Below, piece after piece: positions 9,942 to 18,318 of a DNA stretch of 64,000 bases (position 1 is the first letter of the stretch; each line of letters opens with the position of its first letter). The translations under genes were made by a program, and so were the position numbers. Under the pieces are notes generated by a model. It searched no databases, was not told the origin of the DNA, and saw only the letters and a list, made by a program, of their open reading frames with translations. The DNA lies in the NCBI RefSeq assembly GCF_003234445.2, contig NZ_CP126269.1, forward strand, positions 1,054,001 to 1,118,000. The letters run 5' to 3'. This DNA comes from Curtobacterium sp. MCLR17_036. GTDB taxonomy: Bacteria > Actinomycetota > Actinomycetes > Actinomycetales > Microbacteriaceae.

Positions 9942-9961
9942 TTGGTTGAAGCGTCAACCAA
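9942..9961. promoter_or_regulatory. Palindromic operator candidate upstream of yceI
   Basis: TTGGTTGA at 9942-9949 and TCAACCAA at 9954-9961 flank AGCG. On the minus strand TACTAT (9919-9924) is a fair -10 box and lies 17 bases from the palindrome, so a bound repressor would cover the -35 region of yceI. TTGAnnnnTCAA is the common shape of MarR-family operators. It also spans the last codons of the upstream minus-strand gene, so a terminator hairpin is the other reading. Confidence 0.5.
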
Positions 9962-10898
9962 TGTTCACCGTCGCGTCGAGAGTCCTCCGATCGTGCGGGC
10001 CGTGGAGGCCGGTGTGCAGCAGGCGCCTCAGGCGCTGGACGAATCGATCGACGCCGCGGCCCACGTCGGCTGCGGTCGCGCGAACAAGCCACCAGTCGAC
10101 GTCCTTCAGGTGCTCGCCTCGCGTGAGGTCCTTCTGGAACGTGGATGGATCGGTACGGTGCAGATCACTCTCGTACTCGATGGCCACCCGGGCGTCGACG
10201 TAGGCGAGGTCGACGCACGCCACCCACCTGCCGTCGACGACCACGTCGTGGTTGAGCGACGGTTCCGGTAGCCCGTGTCGTACAAGAGCCAGCCGTGTCC
10301 TGGTCTCACCCGGAGACCGTGACCCGACGCGGATCTCGTCGAGGGCGAGTCGAAGCTTCCGGACGCCCCTGCAGCCCCTCCGCTCGGCAACTGCTGCGAC
10401 GAGCTCGTCGAGTGTCGCCCATCCCAGCCAACCGACCAGTGCGTCACCCGCCACGATGAGCTCGTCGAGGGTGAGCATCGTCGCGAGCGCGACGAAGGTG
10501 TCGGCGGCAGCGCTGAGACGGACACCGCGGGACTGCGTCGCCCGCACCGTTCCGGCGCGCGCTCGATGGCCGACGGTGCCGCGGACGCGCAGCGCCTGGT
10601 CGGGTCCGATGGTCGTGACGTGCAGTCGAGGAGCACCTTCGTGTCGACGGGGGAGCGGGATCCCGAGGATCGCGGCCGCGGTGACGTGGCTGAAGACCCG
10701 ATCGCGACGCAGCCGCGGAGCGAGCGCTCGTGCACGTTCCTCGACGGTGTGCGGAGGGGTCGCAGAACGAATGCCGTGGAACGGCCGGACGAGGTCCTTC
10801 GCGTCGAGTCGGCAGCGGGAAACGCCGCGGTGCAGGGCGTCCTGCACCCGGAAGGAGGTGTCACGGAGGGCCATGGGGAGCCGACGTCTCGCGGTCAT
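9954..10898 (-). CDS. DUF559-like endonuclease-domain protein
   Basis: About 314 residues. The C-terminus has the pattern of the Vsr/PD-(D/E)XK-like DUF559 domain that is common in actinobacteria: VACVDLAYVDARVAIEYESDLHRTD followed by DLTRGEHLKDVDWWLVRATAADV, with the acidic residues and R/H of the fold. The N-terminal 180 residues contain a winged-helix-like part (VFSHVTAAAILGIPLP). Often annotated as a type IV antitoxin AbiEi-like or 'endonuclease domain' protein; no partner gene is seen here. ATG 10898 used; GTG 10904 is two codons earlier. Confidence 0.6.
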   Translation of the reverse strand: MTARRRLPMALRDTSFRVQDALHRGVSRCRLDAKDLVRPFHGIRSATPPHTVEERARALAPRLRRDRVFSHVTAAAILGIPLPRRHEGAPRLHVTTIGPDQALRVRGTVGHRARAGTVRATQSRGVRLSAAADTFVALATMLTLDELIVAGDALVGWLGWATLDELVAAVAERRGCRGVRKLRLALDEIRVGSRSPGETRTRLALVRHGLPEPSLNHDVVVDGRWVACVDLAYVDARVAIEYESDLHRTDPSTFQKDLTRGEHLKDVDWWLVRATAADVGRGVDRFVQRLRRLLHTGLHGPHDRRTLDATVNIG

Positions 10899-11437
10899 GG
10901 CCACAGCGTGCGGGAAGTCGGCGTGGTCGTGGTGCTTCGATCTGCCGCTGTGGACGTCAGCGCGCGGAGCGCGAGTGTGGAGGAGTACCCGCGCTGTCGA
11001 GCGGGCAGGAACGTTGGGCGGGGAGGTCTGCAGACCCGGGTCTTCCGCCCGCTCGCCGACTCGACCGCGCCGCGAGGACGGCTCAGGGCTGCGGATCGGA
11101 CGGCTCAGGAGCGGCGGAGAGGACGGTTCGGCCGCGGTGAGGGCGGGTCAGCGCCGCCACCCGTCCTGCAGAGGACTGCGCTGCCGAGCGGGCGGAAAGG
11201 ATCACCGGACGGACGTGCGCACCAGGGTCGTTCGCCCGATCGCCCGATCGCCCGCCCGCCCGCCCCACCGCGCCCGCCCCTGCCCGCCCTCCCCGCCCTG
11301 CCCGATCACCCGCCCACCTCGCACGCCCCGCCCCGCCCCACCGCGCCCGCCCGCCCCGCCCCGCCCCGCCCCACCAGTTCTCCACAGGTACTCGCACGAC
11401 CCCGCACGGCGGCCCCCGCTCCAGTAGCGTCGACACC
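10899..11437. repeat. Gene-free region with two 58-bp palindromic elements and a CCCGCCC-rich tract
   Basis: No gene seen. Element copies lie at 10998-11055 and 11185-11242. From 11240 to 11380 the plus strand is almost only C and G in CGCCCGCC units, then a short normal stretch precedes the aldo/keto reductase start. The region must also contain the promoters of the two divergent flanking genes. Confidence 0.7.
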
Positions 11438-12442
11438 ATGGAATTCAGGTACCTGGGCAACTCCGGACTCAAGATCTCCGAGATCACCTACGGCAACTGG
11501 CTGACGCACGGCTCGCAGGTCGAGAACGACGTCGCCACCCAGTGCGTGCGGGCAGCGCTCGACGCCGGGATCACCACGTTCGACACCGCGGACACGTACG
11601 CCAACACCGCCGCCGAGACCGTCCTCGGCGAGGCGCTCAAGGGCGAGCGGCGCCAGTCCCTCGAGGTCTTCACGAAGGTCTACTGGCCGACCGGCCCGAA
11701 GGGGCACAACGACGTCGGCCTCAGCCGCAAGCACATCATGGAGTCGATCGACGGCTCGCTCGAGCGACTGCAGACCGACTACGTCGACCTCTACCAGGCG
11801 CACCGCTACGACCACGAGACCCCCCTCGAGGAGACCATGCAGGCCTTCGCCGACGTGGTCCGTCAGGGCAAGGCGCTGTACATCGGCGTCAGTGAGTGGA
11901 ACGCCGAGCAGATTCGCGCCGGCGCGGCACTGGCGAAGGAGCTCGGCTTCCAGCTCATCTCGAACCAGCCGCAGTACTCGATGCTGTGGCGGGGCATCGA
12001 GGGCGAGGTCGTCCCCGCCTCGAAGCAGCTGGGCCTGAGCCAGATCGTCTGGTCGCCCATCGCGCAGGGCGTGCTCACCGGCAAGTACAAGCCGGGTCAG
12101 CCCCTGCCCGAGGGTTCGCGAGCCACCGACGAGAAGGGCGGCGCGGACATGATCAAGCGGTTCATGCGCGACGAGGTCCTCGAGGGTGTGCAGCGCCTCC
12201 AGCCCGTGGCCGACCAGGCGGGTCTGACGCTCGCGCAGCTCGCGATCGCGTGGACGCTCCAGAACGAGAACGTCGCGAGTGCGATCGTCGGGGCCTCCCG
12301 TCCGGAGCAGGTCACCGACAACGTGAAGGCAGCGGGCGTCACGCTCGACGCGGACGCGCTGCGCGCGATCGACGAGGCGCTCGGCGACATCCCGGAGCGT
12401 GACGCGTCGAGGACGGTCAGCCCCGTGTCGCGCCCCGCGTAG
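11438..12442 (+). CDS. Aldo/keto reductase (Kv-beta-like)
   Basis: 334 residues, a normal length for the family. Catalytic residues: D and Y in TFDTADTYANTA, K in VFTKVYW, H in YQAHRYD. The stretch QPQYSMLWRGIEGEVVP and the C-terminal SAIVGASRPEQVTDNVKA are typical of the voltage-gated potassium channel beta-like AKRs that reduce small aldehydes and ketones. It stands alone, followed 14 bases later by a strong terminator. Different from the AKR at 6780-7886. Confidence 0.88.
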   Translation: MEFRYLGNSGLKISEITYGNWLTHGSQVENDVATQCVRAALDAGITTFDTADTYANTAAETVLGEALKGERRQSLEVFTKVYWPTGPKGHNDVGLSRKHIMESIDGSLERLQTDYVDLYQAHRYDHETPLEETMQAFADVVRQGKALYIGVSEWNAEQIRAGAALAKELGFQLISNQPQYSMLWRGIEGEVVPASKQLGLSQIVWSPIAQGVLTGKYKPGQPLPEGSRATDEKGGADMIKRFMRDEVLEGVQRLQPVADQAGLTLAQLAIAWTLQNENVASAIVGASRPEQVTDNVKAAGVTLDADALRAIDEALGDIPERDASRTVSPVSRPA

Positions 12443-12456
12443 ACGCAACCGCAAGA

Positions 12457-12500
12457 CGGACGGGAGGCCCGTGGCGACGTCGCCACGGGCCTCCCGTCCG
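12457..12500. terminator. 44-bp perfect palindromic terminator
   Basis: 22-base arms with no loop: CGGACGGGAGGCCCGTGGCG begins the left arm (12457-12478), and 12479-12500 is its exact reverse complement. Placed right after the aldo/keto reductase. Confidence 0.85.
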
Positions 12501-12564
12501 ATCCGGAGACGAACTGGACCCGATCCGAAGACGAACTGGACCCGATACCGCCGGAACTGGGCCC
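12500..12564. repeat. 22-bp tandem repeat
   Basis: 12500-12521 and 12522-12543 are the same 22-mer (GATCCGRAGACGAACTGGAC then CC) with one difference; 12544-12564 is a degenerate third copy. It follows the terminator and lies upstream of the GtrA gene, in a gene-free stretch of about 190 bases that should hold the promoter of the glycan cluster. Confidence 0.75.
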
Positions 12565-12691
12565 GATCGTCCGATCGGGGGCCGACTCGACGTTTCCGGC
12601 GGGTGAACGGCATGTGTCGCCAATCTGGCAGACGCCTCCGTAAGCGTGTACCCCACCCAAACCCCATCGAGGAGTCCCCCGAATCGGGGGC

Positions 12692-13216
12692 ATGACCCGA
12701 TTGGATACCCCCGTTCTGGTGTCGCCCGACACCGGGTCGGTGACGGCCGTGCGACCCGGCACGGTCGCGCGCCTGCTCGCCACCGCGAGGCAACTCGCGT
12801 CCTTCGGCACCATCGGTGCCGTCTGCTTCGTGATCGACCTCGGCGTCTACAACCTGCTGCGCGCCACGGTCATGCCTGACGGCCCCATCGCCGCGAAGAT
12901 CGTGTCCGCCGTCGTGTCGACCGCCGTGGCCTGGCTCGGCAACCGGTTCATCACGTTCCGCGCCGAGCGCCAGACCGGCCGACGCGAGACCGTGCGCGAG
13001 GGTCTGCTCTTCGCTGCGACGAACCTCGTCGGCCTCGGCATCGCTGCGGCGTGCCTCTTCGTCTCGCACTACGTCCTCGGGTTCACCTCCACCCTCGCCG
13101 ACAACGTCGCCGGCAACGGCGTGGGGCTCGTGCTCGGCACCGTGTTCCGGTTCGCCGCGTACAAGGCCCTCGTCTTCCGTTCCACCGACGCTCACGCGAA
13201 GGAGCTCGCCGAATGA
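12692..13216 (+). CDS. GtrA-family membrane protein
   Basis: 174 residues with four membrane helices, spaced as in the GtrA family (LASFGTIGAVCFVIDLGVYN, AKIVSAVVSTAVAWLGNRFITF, LLFAATNLVGLGIAAACLFV, NGVGLVLGTVFRFAAYKALVF). GtrA proteins are thought to help move polyprenyl-linked sugars across the membrane. Its stop overlaps the start of the GT2 gene as ATGA, so it opens the operon. A 6-bp hairpin (12676-12690) lies between the GAGGAG ribosome site and the ATG. Confidence 0.85.
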   Translation: MTRLDTPVLVSPDTGSVTAVRPGTVARLLATARQLASFGTIGAVCFVIDLGVYNLLRATVMPDGPIAAKIVSAVVSTAVAWLGNRFITFRAERQTGRRETVREGLLFAATNLVGLGIAAACLFVSHYVLGFTSTLADNVAGNGVGLVLGTVFRFAAYKALVFRSTDAHAKELAE

Positions 13217-14730
13217 CCATCTCCGCCACGCTGCTGACGGCCGCAGGGCCGCTGCTCCAGCCCGACGACGGGTCCGGGACGACGGGGAACGTCCCGAACC
13301 GTGGGACCACCGACGTGCCGACGGGAGGCTCGGGTCAGGTCTCGCAGACCGCCTGGTCGGTCGGCGAGTGGGTCGGCTACTCCACCCTGGTCGCCGTGTC
13401 CGTGCTGCTCACGATCATCGCGTTGACGACGCTCTGGTGGATGCTCCACGCCTGGCGCTCGCGCGACGCGCTCAAGTCGACGAGCTTCAGCCAGACGCCG
13501 CGTCCGGCTGCGCACCGGTTCACCCTGCTGGTGCCGGGCCGCCACGAGCAGGACGTCATGGGCCAGACCCTCGACATGCTCGCGACGCAGGACCACCCCG
13601 ACTTCGAGATCATCGCGATCGTCGGCGAGGACGACCCCGAGACGGACGCGGTCGTGCGTGCGGCCGCGGCCCGGCACCCCTCGCTGATCAAGGTCGTCGT
13701 CGACGACACCGCGCCGAAGAACAAGCCCAAGGCGATGAACCTCGCGCTCGAGCACGCGACGGGCGACATCGTCGGCGTGTTCGACGCCGAGGACGAGGTG
13801 TACCCGCACCTGCTGACCCTCGTCGACTCGCGGTTCCAGGAGACCGACGCCGACGTGGTGCAGGGCGGCGTGCAGCTCATGAACTTCCGGTCGAGCTGGT
13901 GGTCGCTCCGGAACGTGCTCGAGTACTACTTCTGGTTCCGTTCGCGCCTGCACTTCCACGCCGGTTCGAAGTTCATCCCGCTCGGCGGCAACACGGTCTT
14001 CGTGACCCGTGAGCGGCTGGAGTGGTCGAACGGCTGGGACGCACACTGCCTCGCCGAGGACTGCGAGCTCGGCGTCCGGCTCTCGGCCGACGGCGCGAAG
14101 GTCGTCGTCGCCTACAGCCCCGAGGCCGTCACCCGCGAGGAGACCCCGCCGACCTTCGCCTCGCTGCTGAAGCAGCGGACGCGGTGGAACCAGGGCTTCC
14201 TGCAGGTCCTCGGCAAGGGGGAGTGGAAGAAGCTGCCGTCGTTCCGCCAGCGCTTCTTCGCCCGTTACATGCTCACGATGCCGTTCATCCAGGCGGCCAC
14301 CGGGCTGCTCATCCCGCTGAGCGTCCTCATGATCCTGTTCGTGAAGGTGCCGACGGCGATCGCCCTCGTGTCCTTCATCCCGGTCGCGCCGACGCTCATG
14401 CTGCTCGCGGTCGAGGTCGTCGGACTCAACGAGTTCGGCCGCCTCTACAAGGAGAAGGTGCGCATCCGCGACTACGTGAAGCTCGTGCTCGGCCTCGTGC
14501 CGTACCAGGTCTTCCTCGCCGCAGCGGCCGTCCGGGCCGTCGTCCGCCACGTGAAGGGCCAGAACGGCTGGGAGAAGACCGAGCACACCGGTCAGCACCG
14601 GACCGCCGCACAGACGGACGAGGTCGTCGGGTTCGCCTCGTCGCTCACCGGTGCCGCCGCTGCGGTCCCGGACCGTGAACTCGCCGGCACGACCGCCGGA
14701 GCCGGCTCGACCACCGGAGGCGCCCGATGA
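13213..14730 (+). CDS. Processive-type GT2 glycosyltransferase (cellulose synthase-like)
   Basis: 505-residue membrane glycosyltransferase. One N-terminal helix (residues 55-80), a GT-A catalytic domain, then two or three helices (340-400). The four motifs of processive beta-glycan synthases are visible: VGEDD near 138-141, DAED at 191-194, AED at 281-283 and QRTRW at 321-325 (the QxxRW signature of cellulose, hyaluronan and chitin synthases). There is no PilZ domain. Overlaps both neighbours by four bases. The GH8 enzyme downstream recalls BcsA plus BcsZ, so a beta-linked exopolysaccharide is a fair guess, product unproven. Confidence 0.82.
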   Translation: MTISATLLTAAGPLLQPDDGSGTTGNVPNRGTTDVPTGGSGQVSQTAWSVGEWVGYSTLVAVSVLLTIIALTTLWWMLHAWRSRDALKSTSFSQTPRPAAHRFTLLVPGRHEQDVMGQTLDMLATQDHPDFEIIAIVGEDDPETDAVVRAAAARHPSLIKVVVDDTAPKNKPKAMNLALEHATGDIVGVFDAEDEVYPHLLTLVDSRFQETDADVVQGGVQLMNFRSSWWSLRNVLEYYFWFRSRLHFHAGSKFIPLGGNTVFVTRERLEWSNGWDAHCLAEDCELGVRLSADGAKVVVAYSPEAVTREETPPTFASLLKQRTRWNQGFLQVLGKGEWKKLPSFRQRFFARYMLTMPFIQAATGLLIPLSVLMILFVKVPTAIALVSFIPVAPTLMLLAVEVVGLNEFGRLYKEKVRIRDYVKLVLGLVPYQVFLAAAAVRAVVRHVKGQNGWEKTEHTGQHRTAAQTDEVVGFASSLTGAAAAVPDRELAGTTAGAGSTTGGAR

Positions 14731-16709
14731 CCGCCAGCATCACCAACACCACGGGCATCCCGATCCGGGGCGCCGCGGCGTCCTCGGGCGCTGGTGCCTG
14801 GTTCCGCCGGCACGCCGCCAGCCTGGCCTGGCTGCTGCCCGTCGTCGCCGTCACCGTCATGGTGCAGCTCTGGAACATGTCCGGCACCCCGCAGCGGATC
14901 GACGACGAGGGCACGTACACCGCCCAGGCCTGGTCGATCCTGCACCTCGGCGAGATCACGCACTACACGTACTGGTACGACCACCCGCCGCTCGGCTGGG
15001 TGCAGATCGCCGGTTACACCGGACTGACCGGGGCGTTCGGACGCTACGAGTTCGCCGTCGAGGCCGCTCGTGAGGCGATGGTCTTCTTCTCCGCCGTCTC
15101 GAGCATCCTGTTGTTCGTCCTGGCCCGCCGCCTCGGTGCCGGGCGGATCACCGCCGCCGCCGCGAGCCTCGTGTTCGCCGTGTCGCCGCTCGCCCTGCAG
15201 TACCACCGCACGGTCTACATCGACAACGTGGCGACGCCGTGGCTGCTCGCCGCGTTCGTGCTCGTGCTCAGCCGCCGTCAGCAGCTCGCCGGGTTCGCCG
15301 CGGCTGCCGCCTGCCTCGGCGTGGCGGTGCTCTCCAAGGAGACGTACCTGCTCGCGCTGCCGTTCCTCATCTGGCTCGCGGTCCGCCGAGCGGACAAGAG
15401 CACGCGCCGCTACACCCTGAGCGTCGCCGGCGCGGTGCTCGTCGTCATCGGCGGCGGGTACCTGCTGCTCGCCGCGGTGAAGGGCGAGCTGCTGCCGGGC
15501 AGCGGGCGGGTCAGCCTGTGGGAGGGCGTCACCTACCAGCTCGGGTCCCGTGCAGCGTCCGGTTCGGTCTTCGACGGGGGCAGCCTGGCGAACGACGCCG
15601 CGGCGCAGTGGTGGGCGCTCGACCCGGTGTTCATCGTGCTCGGGTCCACCGCAGCCGTCGTCGGACTGTTCCTGCGCCGCGTGCGCCCGATCGCCGCGAT
15701 GCTCGTGTTCCTGCTCGCGTTCATGTTCCGCCCGAACGGCTACCTGCCGGTGCCGTACGTGATCATGCTCATCCCCTTCGCCGCACTCCTCGTGGCGTAC
15801 ACGGCCGAGCGGGCCCTGCTGTCGGTCACCGGACGCGTCCGCACCCGCACGCGTCTGAGCGGCGCCGCCCGACGGGGCCTCGGCGTCACCTGGGCCGTGG
15901 TCTCTGCGGCTGCGCTCGTCGTCGCCGTCCCGCTCTGGGGGACGCAGCTGCGCGGCTTCCTGTTCGGGAACCTCGACCTGCCGATGCAGCAGGCCGAGCA
16001 GTGGGTCGGCGACAACGTCTCGAAGTCCTCGCGGCTGCTCGTCGACGACGCGATGTGGGTCGACCTGGTCGACGACGGCTTCGCCCGGAACAACGTCGTC
16101 TGGTACTACAAGCTCGACACCGACGGAGCCGTGGAGCGCCAGTCGCCGAACGGGTGGAAGGACTCGGACTACGTCATCACGACGGACTCCATGCGGACCG
16201 GCGGCAACTCGTCCGCCGACGTCAGCCAGGCGATCCGCAACTCCACCGCCGTCGCGTCCTTCGGCACCGGCGACCAGCAGGTCGAGGTCCGCCGCATCCA
16301 CTCCGAGGGCCTGACCGCCGCCGAGACCGCCATCACCCGCGCGACCGACGTGCGCAAGACGATGGGCACGGAGCTGGCGTCCAACCCGGCGCTGCGTGCG
16401 GACGACGGCACGAAGTCGCAGTTCCGCGCCGGCCAGGTCGACTCCCGCGCCATGATCGCCCTCGGCCAGGTGCTCGCCGACCAGGACGTGCGGGTCAGCC
16501 GCTTCACGCCGCGCACCGGCGAGGACGGCCAGCCCTTCCGCACCGTCGTGCTGCACACGAGCGACGCCGCGGGTGCCGAGCGGGTGGCGGCGACCTTCCA
16601 GGCGCTGTCGTCCTCGTTCCGGCCGAGCTCGGTCGAGCGGGACGGGGAGCGCGTCACCGTGACGTACGCCCCGTCCGACCCGACCACGACGCCCACGAGC
16701 GCCTCGTGA
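14727..16709 (+). CDS. GT39-family membrane glycosyltransferase
   Basis: 660 residues. Polytopic N-terminal part with the GT39/ArnT-like first-loop pattern: RIDDEGTYTAQAW, with the acidic pair, then YDHPPLGWVQIAGYT. About ten hydrophobic segments to residue 410, then a soluble extracytoplasmic domain of about 250 residues (from GDNVSKSSRLLVDDAMWVDLV onwards). Such enzymes use polyprenyl-phosphate-linked sugars as donors; a polyprenol-phosphomannose synthase lies at the end of the cluster and could supply it. The acceptor could be the polymer or a secreted protein. Confidence 0.8.
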   Translation: MTASITNTTGIPIRGAAASSGAGAWFRRHAASLAWLLPVVAVTVMVQLWNMSGTPQRIDDEGTYTAQAWSILHLGEITHYTYWYDHPPLGWVQIAGYTGLTGAFGRYEFAVEAAREAMVFFSAVSSILLFVLARRLGAGRITAAAASLVFAVSPLALQYHRTVYIDNVATPWLLAAFVLVLSRRQQLAGFAAAAACLGVAVLSKETYLLALPFLIWLAVRRADKSTRRYTLSVAGAVLVVIGGGYLLLAAVKGELLPGSGRVSLWEGVTYQLGSRAASGSVFDGGSLANDAAAQWWALDPVFIVLGSTAAVVGLFLRRVRPIAAMLVFLLAFMFRPNGYLPVPYVIMLIPFAALLVAYTAERALLSVTGRVRTRTRLSGAARRGLGVTWAVVSAAALVVAVPLWGTQLRGFLFGNLDLPMQQAEQWVGDNVSKSSRLLVDDAMWVDLVDDGFARNNVVWYYKLDTDGAVERQSPNGWKDSDYVITTDSMRTGGNSSADVSQAIRNSTAVASFGTGDQQVEVRRIHSEGLTAAETAITRATDVRKTMGTELASNPALRADDGTKSQFRAGQVDSRAMIALGQVLADQDVRVSRFTPRTGEDGQPFRTVVLHTSDAAGAERVAATFQALSSSFRPSSVERDGERVTVTYAPSDPTTTPTSAS

Positions 16710-16845
16710 CCCGGGCGACGGACGGGATACGCCAGGCGCGCGAGGTGGCCGCGGCGTCCGTGCCCGCCGGGGAGCTCGCGGCCCTCGGCGGCGGTCCGGT
16801 CGGTCCGGCCTCCGTCGTCGTCGTTGCCGCCGCCGCCCTCACCGA

Positions 16846-17112
16846 CGAGCGGGCGAAATGCCCGGGTCCGGTCCAGGACGACCGTGGTCTTCCGCCCGCT
16901 CGCCGAGGGGGACCGGCGGCAGGGGTGGGTGCGGCCGAGTCCGTCGTCGGCGAGCGGGCGAAATGCCCGGGTCCCGTCCAGGACGACCGTGGTCTTCCGC
17001 CCGCTCGCCGAGGTGAACCGGCGGCAGGGGTGGGTGCGGCCGAGTCCGTCGTCGGCGAGCGGGCGGAATACCCGGGTCCCGTCGGGAACGACCGTGGTCT
17101 TCCGCCCGCTCG
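16846..17112. repeat. Tandem array of three 58-bp palindromic elements (105-bp period)
   Basis: Element copies at 16846-16902, 16951-17007 and 17056-17112, exactly 105 bases apart; copies one and two are nearly identical over the whole 105-bp unit, copy three has diverged in the middle. Each starts CGAGCGGGCGRAATRCCCGG and ends TTCCGCCCGCTCG. The array lies in the gap between the GT39 and DUF4397 genes. Confidence 0.85.
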
Positions 17113-17300
17113 CCGAACCCGGACGGCCGCCGGCCCGAGCAGGAGCACCCCGACCCCGGCCAGCACCCCGAGCAGGACCAGCACCCCGACCCCGACCCCG
17201 GCCAGCACCCCGAGCAGGACCAGCACCCCGAGCCCGACCCCGACCAGCACCCTGCACCCGAGCAGCACCCCGACCCCGAGCAGCACCCCGACCCGAAGGA
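17113..17300. repeat. C-rich tandem repeats upstream of the DUF4397 gene
   Basis: A run of CCCCGACCCCGGCCAGCACC and CCCCGAGCAGGACCAGCACC units. No gene is assigned. The plus-strand frame of the DUF4397 gene stays open through this tract and would encode a Thr/Pro/Ser repeat, but the good ribosome site GAAGGAG at 17295 puts the start after it. Confidence 0.6.
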
Positions 17301-17308
17301 GCACGACC

Positions 17309-18184
17309 ATGCACGCATCCGCCGCCACGTCATCCACGGCGTCCACGTCATCCGCCTCCGCCCACGGACGTCGCACCCGTCGACGTCGCACCCTCGTCGT
17401 CGGCGGCCTCGCCGCCACCCTCGTGGCCGCGACCGTCGGCCTCGCCGCGCCGCAGACCGCATCCGCCGCCACCGCCGAGCAGGGGTGGCTCCGCGTCGGG
17501 CACCTCTCGCCCGACACGAAGGGGGTCGACGTCGAGCTCTCGAGCCTGTCCGGCGGCAAGACCGTCTTCGAGCTCGACGACGTCACGTACGGCCAGGTCA
17601 GCGGCTACGAGAAGCTGCCGGTCGGCACCTACGTGCTCTCGATGCGCGCCGCGGACGCCCCCGACTCCACGCCGGTGATCTCCACCGACGTCTCGGTCCA
17701 GCAGGGCGACGCGAGCACCGTCGTCGCGTACGGCACGAACGACGACCTCAAGACGACGGCCTTCACCGACGACCTGCAGCAGCCCGGCGACGGCAAGGCG
17801 AAGCTCCGGCTCGTCCAGGCCGCCACCACCGCGAAGGAGGTCGACGTCAGCACCTCCGAGGGCACCGCCATCGCCGAGGACGCCGCGTTCGGCAGCGCCA
17901 CGAAGTACGCCACGGTCGACGCGGGCAAGTGGACGCTCGACGTCTCGGGCAGCGGGCAGCGTGGTACTGCGAAGGTCGACCTCGCGGGCAACACCGTCTC
18001 GACCCTGTTCGTCCTCGACGACAGCAAGGGCGACCTCACGGTGGTCCCGGTGACGGACGCCGCGGCGACCGCCGCGACCCCCGCCGGCGGCGTGCAGACC
18101 GGCGGTGGCGGCGCAGCCGCCGACCGTCCGGTCACCGAGGCGGTCCACACCGCCATCGCGACGCTCCGTTCGCTGTTCCGCTGA
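17309..18184 (+). CDS. Secreted DUF4397-domain protein
   Basis: 291 residues. Signal peptide: RRTRRRRTLVVGG followed by a hydrophobic core and cleavage near QTASAATA (residue 50). Mature part is an Ig-like DUF4397 module: WLRVGHLSPDTKGVDVELSS, then KLPVGTYVLSMRAA and a second half with KLRLVQAATTAKEVDV. DUF4397 proteins are common secreted or wall proteins of actinobacteria with unknown role. C-terminus AVHTAIATLRSLFR has no LPxTG motif, so it is not an obvious sortase substrate. Followed by its own terminator hairpin. Confidence 0.82.
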   Translation: MHASAATSSTASTSSASAHGRRTRRRRTLVVGGLAATLVAATVGLAAPQTASAATAEQGWLRVGHLSPDTKGVDVELSSLSGGKTVFELDDVTYGQVSGYEKLPVGTYVLSMRAADAPDSTPVISTDVSVQQGDASTVVAYGTNDDLKTTAFTDDLQQPGDGKAKLRLVQAATTAKEVDVSTSEGTAIAEDAAFGSATKYATVDAGKWTLDVSGSGQRGTAKVDLAGNTVSTLFVLDDSKGDLTVVPVTDAAATAATPAGGVQTGGGGAAADRPVTEAVHTAIATLRSLFR

Positions 18185-18189
18185 GCGCG

Positions 18190-18249
18190 CGGACGGGAGG
18201 CCCGTGGTGCGCGGGCAGATCGCCTGACGCACCCCGGGCCTCCCGTCCG
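18190..18249. terminator. Hairpin terminator (GGGAGGCCCG family)
   Basis: 22-base arms, 18190-18211 and 18228-18249, one mismatch, 16-base loop. It carries the same CGGACGGGAGGCCCG core as the other three and follows the DUF4397 stop by five bases. Confidence 0.8.
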
Positions 18250-18318
18250 GCACCGCCGGCGCGGCCGACACGGCCGCTGCAGCGCACGACGCAACCATCC
18301 ACGGAAAGGCAGGCCCGC

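Noticed and set aside
9954..10898. Toxin-antitoxin system around the DUF559-like protein
   Set aside because: AbiEi-like N-terminus was considered, but no AbiEii-type toxin or other partner is adjacent.
13213..14730. Calling the GT2 a cellulose synthase (BcsA)
   Set aside because: QxxRW and GH8 neighbour are suggestive, but there is no PilZ domain and no BcsB or other Bcs gene; product left open.
16846..17112. CRISPR array
   Set aside because: Only three units, the units between repeats are also nearly identical, the repeats are 57 bp with palindromic ends, and no cas genes are present.
15239..17308. Extension of the DUF4397 frame upstream through the palindromic array
   Set aside because: The good ribosome site and signal peptide at 17309 define the start; upstream text overlaps the GT39 gene and has repeat-derived composition.
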